Positions 19,647 to 27,657 of a stretch of DNA of 64,000 bases are shown here, piece after piece. Each line of letters begins with the position of its first letter. Position 1 is the stretch's first letter. The DNA is from Yimella sp. cx-51. Lineage in GTDB: Bacteria; Actinomycetota; Actinomycetes; Actinomycetales; Dermatophilaceae. The stretch lies in NCBI RefSeq assembly GCF_017654605.1, contig NZ_CP072113.1:310001-374000 (forward strand), given 5' to 3'. The translations under genes were made by a program, and so were the position numbers. Below the pieces are notes generated by a model. That model was not told where the DNA came from, made no database searches, and was given only the letters and a program-made list of their open reading frames with translations.

Positions 19647-20456
19647 ATGACGCAGGAGCATGCTGCCGCCGAGCAGCCATCTGAGCAGGACCGCGGCGCC
19701 TCTTCGCGGAGCGTTCTCGGCGAGCCATTGGTCGTCCTGCAGGGTGTCAACAAGCACTACGCCGACCTTCACGTGTTGCAGGACATCAACCTCTCCGTCG
19801 CCAAGGGTGAGGTGGTCGTCGTGCTCGGCCCGTCGGGTTCTGGCAAGTCGACGCTCTGTCGCACGATCAACCGGCTGGAGACCTTCGAGACCGGGTCGAT
19901 CACCATCGACGGTGTACCGCTTCCGGAGGAGGGCTCGGGCCTGGCCAAGCTGCGCGCCGACGTCGGCATGGTCTTCCAGTCGTTCAACCTCTTCGCGCAC
20001 AAGACGATCCTGCAGAACGTCACGCTCGGGCCGGTCAAGGTGCGCAAGATGAACGCCAAGGAGGCCGAGTCACGCGCGATGCAGTTGCTCAAGCGCGTCG
20101 GCGTCGATCACCAGGCCGCGAAGTATCCGGCACAGTTGTCGGGTGGTCAGCAGCAGCGTGTGGCCATTGCCCGATCGCTGGCCATGGAGCCGAAGGTGAT
20201 GCTCTTCGACGAGCCCACCTCCGCGCTCGACCCCGAGATGATCAACGAAGTGCTGGACGTCATGGGGCAGTTGGCCAAGGAGGGCATGACGATGATCGTG
20301 GTGACGCACGAAATGGGCTTCGCCCGTCGCGCCGCTGACCGCGTCATCTTCATGGCCGACGGCCAGATCCTCGAGGAAGGCACCCCCGAGGAGTTCTTCG
20401 ACAACCCCAAGTCGGATCGTGCCAAGGACTTCCTGTCCAAGATCCTCGCTCACTGA
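19647..20456 (+). CDS. gluA: Glutamate-type ABC transporter, ATP-binding protein
   Basis: ATPase of a polar amino-acid importer, closest in pattern to GluA. Walker A is GPSGSGKST, the Q-loop is MVFQSFNLF, the signature is LSGGQQQR, Walker B is [12 protein letters not shown] and the switch His is in VVTHEMGFA. About 27 N-terminal residues before the domain look disordered. ATG 19647 is chosen; an in-frame GTG lies 9 bases upstream. Genes for a binding protein and two permeases follow in the order known from Corynebacterium gluABCD. The upstream 79 bases are AT-rich and likely hold the promoter. Confidence 0.92.
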   Translation: MTQEHAAAEQPSEQDRGASSRSVLGEPLVVLQGVNKHYADLHVLQDINLSVAKGEVVVVLGPSGSGKSTLCRTINRLETFETGSITIDGVPLPEEGSGLAKLRADVGMVFQSFNLFAHKTILQNVTLGPVKVRKMNAKEAESRAMQLLKRVGVDHQAAKYPAQLSGGQQQRVAIARSLAMEPKVMLFDEPTSALDPEMINEVLDVMGQLAKEGMTMIVVTHEMGFARRAADRVIFMADGQILEEGTPEEFFDNPKSDRAKDFLSKILAH

Positions 20457-20525
20457 GCACCCCGAATCACCAACCTTCACAACACATTCCGGGGCTCAGA
20501 CACCCCGCCAGCAGGAGGAAAACCC

Positions 20526-21344
20526 ATGAAGTTCCGTTCCGCATCCGCCGTGGCCGTGCTGGCCGCTGCCTCCCTGACCCTGGCTGCCTGCGGCGGCGAC
20601 TCCGACTCCGGCTCGGGTGACAAGGTCAAGATCGGCATCAAGTTCGACCAGCCGGGCCTCGGCTTCAAGGACGGCAGCAAGTACACCGGCTTCGACGTCG
20701 CGGTCGCGAAGTACGTCGCCGGCAAGATGGGCTACAAGGAAAACCAGATCGAGTGGGTGCAGTCGCCCTCCAAGCAGCGCGAGTCGATGCTGAAGGCCGG
20801 CACGGTGAAGATGATCTTCGCCACCTACTCCATCACCGACAAGCGCAAGAAGGAAGTCGCCTTCGCCGGCCCCTACTTCGTCGCTGGTCAGTCGGTGCTC
20901 GTGCGCGCCGACAGCAACATCAACGACGTTACTGGTCTGAAGGGCAAGAAGGTCTGCTCGGTCACCGGTTCCACCTCGGTCGACAACCTCAAGAAGGAGC
21001 AGCCCAACCTGGTGCCGCAGGAGTACGACACCTACTCCGCGTGCGCCTCGGCCCTCAAGGACGGCGTCATCGACGCGATGACCACCGACGACACGATCCT
21101 GGCCGGTTACGCCAACCAGACCGCCTACAAGGGCAAGTTCAAGCTGGTGGGCAACACCTTCTCCACCGAGAAGTACGGCGTCGGCCTGAAGCAGGGCGAC
21201 ACCGACACCTGCAAGAAGGTCAACACCGCCATCCAGGAGATGGTCAAGGACGGCTCGTGGGAGAAGGCGCTGAAGGACAACCTCGGCGCCGACTACAAGT
21301 TCAACGCCGAGAACAACCCGCCGAAGGCATTCGAAGCCTGCTGA
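20526..21344 (+). CDS. gluB: Glutamate-type ABC transporter, substrate-binding lipoprotein
   Basis: A 272-residue periplasmic-binding-protein family 3 member, anchored outside the membrane through a lipobox LAAC (Cys22) after a typical signal peptide. The body shows KIGIKFDQPGLGFKDG, FDVAVAKYVAGKMGY, the R-S-D-like hinge region and an ESMLKAGTVKMIFATYSITDKR ligand-pocket segment. The paired cysteines in KKVCSVTG and YSACASAL, and later DTCKK and EAC, are typical of GluB. An AGGAGG site precedes ATG 20526. It is the second gene of the transporter operon. Confidence 0.92.
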   Translation: MKFRSASAVAVLAAASLTLAACGGDSDSGSGDKVKIGIKFDQPGLGFKDGSKYTGFDVAVAKYVAGKMGYKENQIEWVQSPSKQRESMLKAGTVKMIFATYSITDKRKKEVAFAGPYFVAGQSVLVRADSNINDVTGLKGKKVCSVTGSTSVDNLKKEQPNLVPQEYDTYSACASALKDGVIDAMTTDDTILAGYANQTAYKGKFKLVGNTFSTEKYGVGLKQGDTDTCKKVNTAIQEMVKDGSWEKALKDNLGADYKFNAENNPPKAFEAC

Positions 21345-21409
21345 CTTCGTCCCGGTGTGGGTGCGGCTCCCGTCGCACCCACACCCCCTTCGTCTGATGG
21401 AAGGTCGTG

Positions 21410-22090
21410 ATGGCCGATCTCTTCGAGCAGTACCAGGTATGGGCTGCAATTTGGATGACGATCAAGCTGACATTCGCAGCTGCGATCGGCAGCTTGTTGC
21501 TCGGCACGATCATCGCCGTGCTGCGGATGTCGCCGGTGCCGATGCTGCGTTTCCTGGGCACCGCTTATGTCAACGTTTTCCGTAACACTCCGCTGACGCT
21601 GATCATCCTGGCCACCAACCTTGTGCTCTGGGCCAAGCTCGGCGTGAAACTGGCCAACGACCAGGACCCCAGCTACTTCGCCACCAACAACTTCCGTCTC
21701 GCGGTGCTCGGTCTGATCGTGTACCACGCCGCGTACGTGTGCGAAGCACTGCGCTCGGGCGTCAACACGATCCCGCTCGGGCAGGCCGAGGCGGCCCGCT
21801 CGATCGGTCTCACCTTCGGTCAGTCGCTGAAGGAGGTGGTGCTCCCGCAGGCCTTCCGTGGTGCCGTCGTACCACTGGGCAACACCCTGATCGCGCTGAC
21901 CAAGAACACCACGGTCGCGATCACCATCGGTGTCGCGGAGATGGCGTACTTCCTGGCGAATGTGGCAGAGGACGATCCCGGCGCGTTGAACCAGGCCTTC
22001 ATGATCAGTGCGGTGACCTTCGTGGTGCTGACCCTGCCGGTCGGTCTCGCCGTCTCGCACTTCGGTAAGAAGCTGGCGGTGAAGCGATGA
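21410..22090 (+). CDS. gluC: Glutamate-type ABC transporter, permease 1
   Basis: A 226-residue HisM/GlnP-type inner-membrane permease with about five transmembrane helices. The EAA loop that contacts the ATPase is present: GQAEAARSIGLTFGQSLKEVVLPQA. ATG 21410 is chosen (a GTG stands just before it). Its last codons overlap the first of gluD in ATGA, so translation is coupled. It works as a heterodimer with GluD. Confidence 0.92.
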   Translation: MADLFEQYQVWAAIWMTIKLTFAAAIGSLLLGTIIAVLRMSPVPMLRFLGTAYVNVFRNTPLTLIILATNLVLWAKLGVKLANDQDPSYFATNNFRLAVLGLIVYHAAYVCEALRSGVNTIPLGQAEAARSIGLTFGQSLKEVVLPQAFRGAVVPLGNTLIALTKNTTVAITIGVAEMAYFLANVAEDDPGALNQAFMISAVTFVVLTLPVGLAVSHFGKKLAVKR

Positions 22091-22959
22091 GTGCTGGAGT
22101 TCTGTTTGACGCGCCCGGCCCGAAGGCACGCCGTCGGCACATGATGCTCACCGTTGTCGGCGCGCTGCTGCTCCTCGGTGGTTTGTTCGTCGTCTACCAG
22201 CGGATGGACGAGAAGGGCCAGTTCTCCTCGGCTCTGTGGAAGCCATTCACCGAGTGGAACGACTTCGTCAAGCCGTACATCTTCGACGGTTTGATCGGGA
22301 CGCTGAAGGCAGCCGGCATTGCGATCGTGCTGGCCGGCATCCTCGGTTTCGTCTTCGCAATGGCGCGGATGTCACAGAGCGCACCCGTGCGCTGGGTGGC
22401 GTCTGTGCTGGTCGAGATCTTCCGGTCGATCCCCGTGCTGCTGGTGATGCTCTTCACCTACGGATACCTCAGCAACAGCTCGAACGTCTCGGTGCAGGAC
22501 GCCGCTCCGCTGACCGCGACCATTGCTGGCCTGGTCTTCTACAACGCAGCCGTGGTTTGTGAGGTCATCCGATCCGGTGTCAATCAGTTGCCGAACGGGC
22601 AGCGCGAGGCCGGTCTCTCGATCGGTCTGACGGTGAGCCAGACCCTGCGGCAGATCCAGTTGCCGCAGGCGATCACGACGATGATGCCGGCGCTGATCAG
22701 CCAGCTCGTGGTCATCGTCAAGGACACTGCGCTCGGTTACAACGTGCTCTACGGCGAAATGCTCTACAGCGCCAAGACCGGATCAACCGGGCCGGCGAAC
22801 ATCGTGCCGATGCTCATCGTGGTCGCCGTGATCTACATCGTCCTCAACTACGCCATCTCCAAGGCGGCGGAGTACGTCGACCGGCGCCTCAAGCGTCGCG
22901 GCCAGAACTCCAAGCAGCAGGTGCCCGGCGGTCCGGTCGTCGAGGCCGACGCCGCCTAG
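22087..22959 (+). CDS. gluD: Glutamate-type ABC transporter, permease 2
   Basis: A 290-residue permease partner of GluC. It has a longer N-terminal extension with one extra helix, a central EAA loop (GQREAGLSIGLTVSQTLRQIQLPQA) and a charged C-terminal tail (RRLKRRGQNSKQQ). The ATGA overlap with gluC fixes the start at 22087. A strong terminator begins 18 bases after the stop, closing the gluABCD operon. Confidence 0.92.
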   Translation: MSAGVLFDAPGPKARRRHMMLTVVGALLLLGGLFVVYQRMDEKGQFSSALWKPFTEWNDFVKPYIFDGLIGTLKAAGIAIVLAGILGFVFAMARMSQSAPVRWVASVLVEIFRSIPVLLVMLFTYGYLSNSSNVSVQDAAPLTATIAGLVFYNAAVVCEVIRSGVNQLPNGQREAGLSIGLTVSQTLRQIQLPQAITTMMPALISQLVVIVKDTALGYNVLYGEMLYSAKTGSTGPANIVPMLIVVAVIYIVLNYAISKAAEYVDRRLKRRGQNSKQQVPGGPVVEADAA

Positions 22960-22976
22960 ACGTCGCGAGGCCGTAC

Positions 22977-23016
22977 GCAGCCGCCGGCCGTCACTTCGGT
23001 GACCGCCGGCGGCTGC
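22977..23016 (+). terminator. Terminator of the gluABCD operon
   Basis: Arms 22977-22994 and 22999-23016 form 12 bp, one C-C mismatch, then 5 bp, capped by a TTCG tetraloop. The following bases TTCGCACT are only weakly T-rich. It starts 18 bases after the gluD stop. Confidence 0.8.
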
Positions 23017-23025
23017 TTCGCACTA

Positions 23026-23080
23026 GGTGGTTGAGCCAGGCCGGTGAGGAACGAACCGGTCTGTGTCGAAACCGGCCAAA
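23026..23080. repeat. Dispersed intergenic repeat, copy A
   Basis: This segment shares the core TGAGGAACGAA, a GGTC-TGTGTCGAAACC block and a GCC-AA end with a second copy at 27585-27641. Similar GGTTGAG...GTCGAAACC elements are common intergenic repeats in Micrococcales-type genomes (recalled, not searched). It lies right after the gluABCD terminator. No ORF is present. Confidence 0.6.
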
Positions 23081-23158
23081 GCTGACGACCTGGTCGCCCG
23101 ACTCTCGGGCGGCGGTGCCGGCGTCAACCTCCGCGCTCGCTGTCCATAAGCTCGTGCG

Positions 23159-23782
23159 GTGATTTTCGACGGATTCCCCGTGGCAGCCCTCGACTTCTAC
23201 GACGACCTCGAGCAGGACAACAGCAAGGCCTTCTGGGACGCCCACCGTGACACCTACGAATCGGCGGTCAAGGAGCCGATGCAGGCGCTCGCGGACGCGC
23301 TGGAGGACGAGTTCGGCAGCGGGAAGATCTTCCGGCCGCATCGGGACGTGCGCTTCAGCAAGGACAAGACGCCCTACAAGACACACCAGGGCCTCTACGT
23401 CGCCGCCGCTGAGGCCACCGGCTGGTACGTGCAGTTGTCCGCCGCGGGCGTGATGGTCGGAGTCGGCTTCTATGACGCGTCCCCGGCTCGGCTTGCGGTG
23501 CTACGCAGAGTGATCGACGGCCCCGACGGCGCGACCCTGGAGCGCCTGGTCAGCGGGCTCACGGCGTCCGGGTGGGAAGTGGGCGGCGACACGGTGAAGA
23601 CCACGCCGCGCGGCTACTCCGCCGACCACCCGCGCATTGCACTGCTGCGGCACAAGTCGATGACGCTCTCCAAGCACTATGGCTTCGGGCCGGAGATCCA
23701 CAGCGCCAAGCTGCTCGGCCGGGTGCGGGACGACTGGCGGGCCGGGGCGCCGTTCGTGGAGTGGGTCGCCGCGCACATCTGA
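23159..23782 (+). CDS. DUF2461 (TIGR02453) family protein
   Basis: A 207-residue protein of a widespread family with no established function. Typical family landmarks are the start IFDGFPVAALDFYDDLEQDN, the block KIFRPHRDVRFSKDKTPYKTH split across residues 60-80, the VGVGFYDA strand and a C-terminal LLRHKSMTLSKHYG. GTG 23159 fits the family start. It is followed after 36 bases by a patatin-like gene on the same strand. No signal peptide is seen, and the protein is predicted cytoplasmic. Confidence 0.85.
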   Translation: MIFDGFPVAALDFYDDLEQDNSKAFWDAHRDTYESAVKEPMQALADALEDEFGSGKIFRPHRDVRFSKDKTPYKTHQGLYVAAAEATGWYVQLSAAGVMVGVGFYDASPARLAVLRRVIDGPDGATLERLVSGLTASGWEVGGDTVKTTPRGYSADHPRIALLRHKSMTLSKHYGFGPEIHSAKLLGRVRDDWRAGAPFVEWVAAHI

Positions 23783-23818
23783 GCCGGCGGACAGGTGAGC
23801 GGACGTAGGCTGTCGCCC

Positions 23819-24811
23819 ATGGCATCGCGCACAAGAGTCGCAGTCGCGCTCGGGTCGGGCGGAGCCCGCGGCTACGCCCACATCGGCGCGCTGGAGGTGC
23901 TCGCCGAGCGCGACCTGGAGGTCGTGACCATCGCGGGCACGTCCATGGGCGCACTGGTGGGCAGCTTCGCCGCGTGCGACCGGCTCGACAGCCTCAAGGA
24001 GTGGGCGCTCAGCCTTACCCAGCGCGACATCCTGCGCCTGCTCGACCCCTCGCTCGGCGGCCCGGGCGTCGTCCGCGCCGAGCGGGTGATCACCAAGATC
24101 GCTGCGCTGCTTGCAGATTCGCAGATCGAAGACTTCCGCATCCCGTTCACCGCGGTCGCGACCGACCTCGACGGACGACGTGAGGTGTGGTTCCAGAAGG
24201 GTCCGGCCGATATCGCGATCCGGGCGTCGATCGCCATGCCGGGCGTGATCCACCCGGTGATGGTCGACGGCCGGATGCTGGTCGACGGCGGTCTGATGAA
24301 CCCCATTCCGGTCGAACCCACCCGCGCCGTGCCCTCCGACTTCACCCTCGCGATCTCACTCAACGGGGTTCGGCAGAGCCAGGGGGCGGCCGAAGCGGTG
24401 CCAGTGTCTCCGCTGCGCACCTTCATCGGACAGAGCGATGCGCTCACTCGTGGCGCGCGACGAGTTCGCAAGAGCACCAACGAGATCCTCGACACCCCGA
24501 CGATGCAGAAGTGGTCGGCGCGGCTCACCGCCAACCGAGTCGCGAGTGAGGAAGCCGAGCACCTCGACCCGATCGACCGCCTCTTCGGCGCGCGGCTGCC
24601 CAAGGACCTCTCGACCGTCGAGATGTTCAACCGTTCGTTCGACACGATGTCGTCGTTGGTCGCCCGCTACCGAATGGCCTCCAACCCGCCGGACGTCCTG
24701 GTCACCCTGCCCTCGGACGCCTGCCGCACCCTGGAGTTCCACCGGGCCGCCGAGATGATCGAGCTCGGACGCCGCCTGACCACGCAAGCGCTGAACGAAG
24801 CCGGTCTCTGA
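23819..24811 (+). CDS. Patatin-like phospholipase (RssA/NTE type)
   Basis: A 330-residue serine acyl hydrolase. The oxyanion motif GSGGARGYAHIGAL (12-25), the nucleophile elbow GTSMG (Ser42) and the catalytic Asp in the DGG motif (Asp156, VDGGLMNPIPVEP) complete the Ser-Asp dyad of patatin lipases. The C-terminal 130 residues are helical and family-specific. ATG 23819 starts directly before the domain; an in-frame GTG at 23795 is possible. The substrate is probably a phospholipid or other ester, but nothing nearby identifies it. Confidence 0.88.
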   Translation: MASRTRVAVALGSGGARGYAHIGALEVLAERDLEVVTIAGTSMGALVGSFAACDRLDSLKEWALSLTQRDILRLLDPSLGGPGVVRAERVITKIAALLADSQIEDFRIPFTAVATDLDGRREVWFQKGPADIAIRASIAMPGVIHPVMVDGRMLVDGGLMNPIPVEPTRAVPSDFTLAISLNGVRQSQGAAEAVPVSPLRTFIGQSDALTRGARRVRKSTNEILDTPTMQKWSARLTANRVASEEAEHLDPIDRLFGARLPKDLSTVEMFNRSFDTMSSLVARYRMASNPPDVLVTLPSDACRTLEFHRAAEMIELGRRLTTQALNEAGL

Positions 24812-24954
24812 CCAAGGCTGGCGCTGTCTCCGGCCCATCTGGGTGTGCCCGGAACCCACTGGATCAGTGGACGCCTGGGTGGGTGCCACAGTGATGCCGA
24901 TCACATGGTCGTTAGCATCAGGGGGTCAGGCGGGGACAACACGGAAGAGCGGTC

Positions 24955-25749
24955 ATGGACAAGGTTGTGGCATCGGCTGCGGAAGCGGTGGCCGACATCG
25001 GGTCGGGATCATCCCTGGCGGTCGGCGGTTTCGGACTGTGTGGCATCCCCACCGTGCTCATCAAGGCGCTGCACGACACCGGAGCCGACGACCTCGCGGT
25101 CGTGTCGAACAACTGCGGCGTCGACGGCGCGGGCCTGGGAATCCTGCTGGCCGACAAGCGGATCAGTCTGGTGCAGGCGTCCTATGTTGGAGAGAACAAG
25201 GAGTTCGCCCGGCAGTACCTCACCGGTGAGCTCGAGGTGCGCCTGACTCCGCAGGGCACGCTGGCCGAGAAGATGCGTGCCGGCGGCGCAGGCATCCCGG
25301 CGTTCTACACCCAGACCGGCGTCGGCACCCAAGTGGCCGAAGGCGGCATGCCGTGGAAGTACGACGCCGACGGTGGGGTGGAGCAGGAGTCTCCGGCCAA
25401 GGAGACGCGCACCTTCGGCACCTTCGGCGAACAACGTGAGTACGTGCTCGAGGAGTCGATCGTCACCGATTACGCGCTCGTGCGTGCCCACAGGGGCGAC
25501 CGACACGGCAACCTCGTCTTCCGCACCTCCGCCCGCAACTTCAACCCGGCCTGCGCAATGGCCGGCCGCATCACCATCGCCGAGGTCGAACACCTCGTCG
25601 AGCCGGGCGAGATCGACCCGGACGAGGTGCACCTGCCGGGCATCTACGTGCACCGCGTTGTGCCGCTGACGCCTGAGCAGGCTGCGGACAAACTGATCGA
25701 GCGAGTCACTGTCCGCACTGCGGGCTCTGGCGAACAGAAGGAGGTGTGA
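24955..25749 (+). CDS. scoA: 3-oxoacid CoA-transferase, subunit A
   Basis: Alpha subunit of a heterodimeric family I CoA transferase, probably succinyl-CoA:acetoacetate. The 264-residue protein shows the CoA-binding signature GGFGLCGIPTVLIKAL (residues 22-37) followed by VVSNNCGVDGAGLG, then the conserved GVGT and EGG segments. The catalytic Glu is on the partner subunit. ATG 24955 follows a GGAAGAG site. A 26-codon mini-ORF overlaps its stop (GTGA) and leads into scoB. Confidence 0.92.
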   Translation: MDKVVASAAEAVADIGSGSSLAVGGFGLCGIPTVLIKALHDTGADDLAVVSNNCGVDGAGLGILLADKRISLVQASYVGENKEFARQYLTGELEVRLTPQGTLAEKMRAGGAGIPAFYTQTGVGTQVAEGGMPWKYDADGGVEQESPAKETRTFGTFGEQREYVLEESIVTDYALVRAHRGDRHGNLVFRTSARNFNPACAMAGRITIAEVEHLVEPGEIDPDEVHLPGIYVHRVVPLTPEQAADKLIERVTVRTAGSGEQKEV

Positions 25750-25826
25750 TCGTGCGGACTGAGATCGCGACAACAGGAATCGAACGCACGACCACCCGTC
25801 CTCACGAGCAGAAGCAGGAGGCCTGA
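25746..25826 (+). CDS. Possible 26-codon coupling ORF between scoA and scoB
   Basis: GTG 25746 overlaps the scoA stop (GTGA), and the frame closes with TGA 25824-25826, leaving one base before the scoB ATG. The ribosome site of scoB (AGCAGGAGG) lies inside its last codons. The peptide ([22 protein letters not shown]... ) has no recognisable family. It may serve only to carry ribosomes across the 78-base gap. Confidence 0.3.
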   Translation: MIVRTEIATTGIERTTTRPHEQKQEA

Positions 25827-25827
25827 G

Positions 25828-26460
25828 ATGGCACTTTCGCGTGAGCAGATGGCCGCCCGGGCGGCGCAGGAGTTGCAGGACGGCGACTACGTCAACCTCG
25901 GCATCGGCCTGCCGACCCTTGTGCCCAACTACGTCGCCGACGATGTTGAGCTGGTGCTGCAGTCGGAGAACGGCATCCTCGGCACGGGCGCGTATCCCGT
26001 TGAGGGAGAAGAGGATCCCGACCTCATCAATGCCGGTAAGGAGACGGTCACCCTGCGCAAGGGCGCCAGCATCTTCGACTCCTCGATCAGCTTCGGCATG
26101 ATTCGCGGTGGCAAGGTGGACGCCGCGATCCTGGGTGCGATGCAGGTGAGCGCGGCCGGCGACATCGCCAACTGGATGATCCCGGGCAAGATGGTCAAGG
26201 GCATGGGCGGCGCGATGGACCTCGTGCACGGCGCCAAGAAGGTCATCGTGCTCATGGAGCACGTCGCCAAGGACGGCAGCCACAAGATCGTGCAGGAATG
26301 CTCGCTCCCGCTCACCGGCAAGGCCGTTGTGCAGCGCATCATCACCGACCTCGCCGTCATCGACATCACCGACGACGGGTTGGTCGTGCGCGAGGTGGTC
26401 GACGGCATCAGCCCGGAAGAGCTGCAGGAGAAGACGGGCGTGCCGCTCTCCTTCGCCTGA
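25828..26460 (+). CDS. scoB: 3-oxoacid CoA-transferase, subunit B
   Basis: Beta subunit carrying the catalytic glutamate, Glu47 in [10 protein letters not shown], which forms the enzyme-CoA thioester. The 210-residue length is standard, and [31 protein letters not shown] and the [16 protein letters not shown] segment follow family order. Together with scoA it should interconvert acetoacetate and acetoacetyl-CoA. An aminoglycoside-kinase-like gene follows 67 bp later. Confidence 0.92.
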   Translation: MALSREQMAARAAQELQDGDYVNLGIGLPTLVPNYVADDVELVLQSENGILGTGAYPVEGEEDPDLINAGKETVTLRKGASIFDSSISFGMIRGGKVDAAILGAMQVSAAGDIANWMIPGKMVKGMGGAMDLVHGAKKVIVLMEHVAKDGSHKIVQECSLPLTGKAVVQRIITDLAVIDITDDGLVVREVVDGISPEELQEKTGVPLSFA

Positions 26461-26527
26461 TGCTCGGGTGATCGGCGATTAGGGTTGGTTGGTCCGCACC
26501 GAGCACCGGCCGGTGCATCGATGAGGC

Positions 26528-27571
26528 GTGGAGGCTTTCGTGGGTGAGTACGACGAACTGGTGAATCCGGCCAAACTCGGGCCCGCCCTGGCTGAAGCGA
26601 TGTCGGACGACGCCTGGCGCGACTTCTCCGCCCACCTCATCGCCGGCGGCAAGTCGAATCTCACCTTCGAGATCTCTTCTGCTGCAGGCGAACTCATCCT
26701 TCGTCGTCCACCATCAGGCAAGCTGCTGCCCAGCGCCCACGACATGGGCCGGGAGTCACGGGTGCAGCGAGCGCTCGCGCCGACGGACGTCCCTGTGCCG
26801 CAGATCGTGCTGGTCGACGAGAGCGGTGACCTGCTCGGGGTGCCGTGCTACGTCATGCACAGGGTCGACGGCATTGTCGTGCGCGACGCCTTCCCGGACG
26901 GCTACCTGGACGGCGATCACGGCATGGAGCAGGTGGCCGGTGCCCTGGTCGACACCCAGGCCACGCTGCACCTGATCGATCCGGCGTCGGTGGGCCTGGA
27001 TGACTTCGGCAAGGCCGAGGGCTTCATGGAGCGGCAGGTACGGCGCTGGTCTGAGCAATGGGAGCGCTCCAAGACCCACGACGTCGCTGCGATGGACGAA
27101 CTCGGTCGCCGCCTGAGTGGGGGAGCGCCCGCCGCACAACGGGTTTCGGTGATCCACGGCGACTACCGCCTCGACAACTGCATGCTCGACAGCTCCGACC
27201 CGTCGCGGATCGCCGCCGTGCTCGACTGGGAACTTTCGGCGCTCGGTGACCCGCTGGCCGACCTCGCGCTCACCCTCTTCTACTGGGCCGAGCCGGGCGA
27301 AGTGTCACCGACGGTCACCCCGTTGATCACCCAGACGCCGGGCTTCCCGGGGCGCGACTTCGTCAAGCAGCGGTACGCCGAACGCACCGGCCTCGACTTG
27401 TCGAACCTCGCGTACTACGAGGCCTTCGCCGCCTTCAAGTTCGCCGGCATCGTCCAAGGCGTGAGCCGCCGCAGCCAGGAAGGCAAGATGGCCGGCCAGG
27501 ACTTCGGCAACCTCGACGCGATGGTCGAGATGATCGCCAAAGCGGGCGTCGCCAAGCTCGACCTGATCTGA
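26528..27571 (+). CDS. Phosphotransferase (APH/ACAD10-11 kinase-like) family protein
   Basis: A 347-residue kinase-like protein of the group related to the ACAD10/11 N-terminal domain, often next to acyl-CoA metabolism genes. It has the ATP-binding segment GGKSNLTFEI then LILRRPP with the conserved basic residues, the Brenner catalytic motif VIHGDYRLDNCML and the metal motif VLDWELSALGDPLADL. The human ACAD10/11 kinases act on 4-hydroxyacyl groups, so a role in hydroxy-acid breakdown is plausible given scoAB just upstream. GTG 26528 is the likely start, with another GTG four codons in. Confidence 0.8.
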   Translation: MEAFVGEYDELVNPAKLGPALAEAMSDDAWRDFSAHLIAGGKSNLTFEISSAAGELILRRPPSGKLLPSAHDMGRESRVQRALAPTDVPVPQIVLVDESGDLLGVPCYVMHRVDGIVVRDAFPDGYLDGDHGMEQVAGALVDTQATLHLIDPASVGLDDFGKAEGFMERQVRRWSEQWERSKTHDVAAMDELGRRLSGGAPAAQRVSVIHGDYRLDNCMLDSSDPSRIAAVLDWELSALGDPLADLALTLFYWAEPGEVSPTVTPLITQTPGFPGRDFVKQRYAERTGLDLSNLAYYEAFAAFKFAGIVQGVSRRSQEGKMAGQDFGNLDAMVEMIAKAGVAKLDLI

Positions 27572-27584
27572 CCGCAGCGCGCCG

Positions 27585-27641
27585 CTGGTCGAGCCGATTC
27601 GACTGAGGAACGAAGTCGGTCGTGTGTCGAAACCCGCCGAA
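27585..27641. repeat. Dispersed intergenic repeat, copy B
   Basis: Second copy of the repeat at 23026-23080, sharing CTGAGGAACGAA, CGGTC, TGTGTCGAAACC and GCC-AAA. It fills the gap between the convergent kinase-like gene and the GH13 gene. Confidence 0.6.
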
Positions 27642-27657
27642 ACGAGTCAGCGATTTA

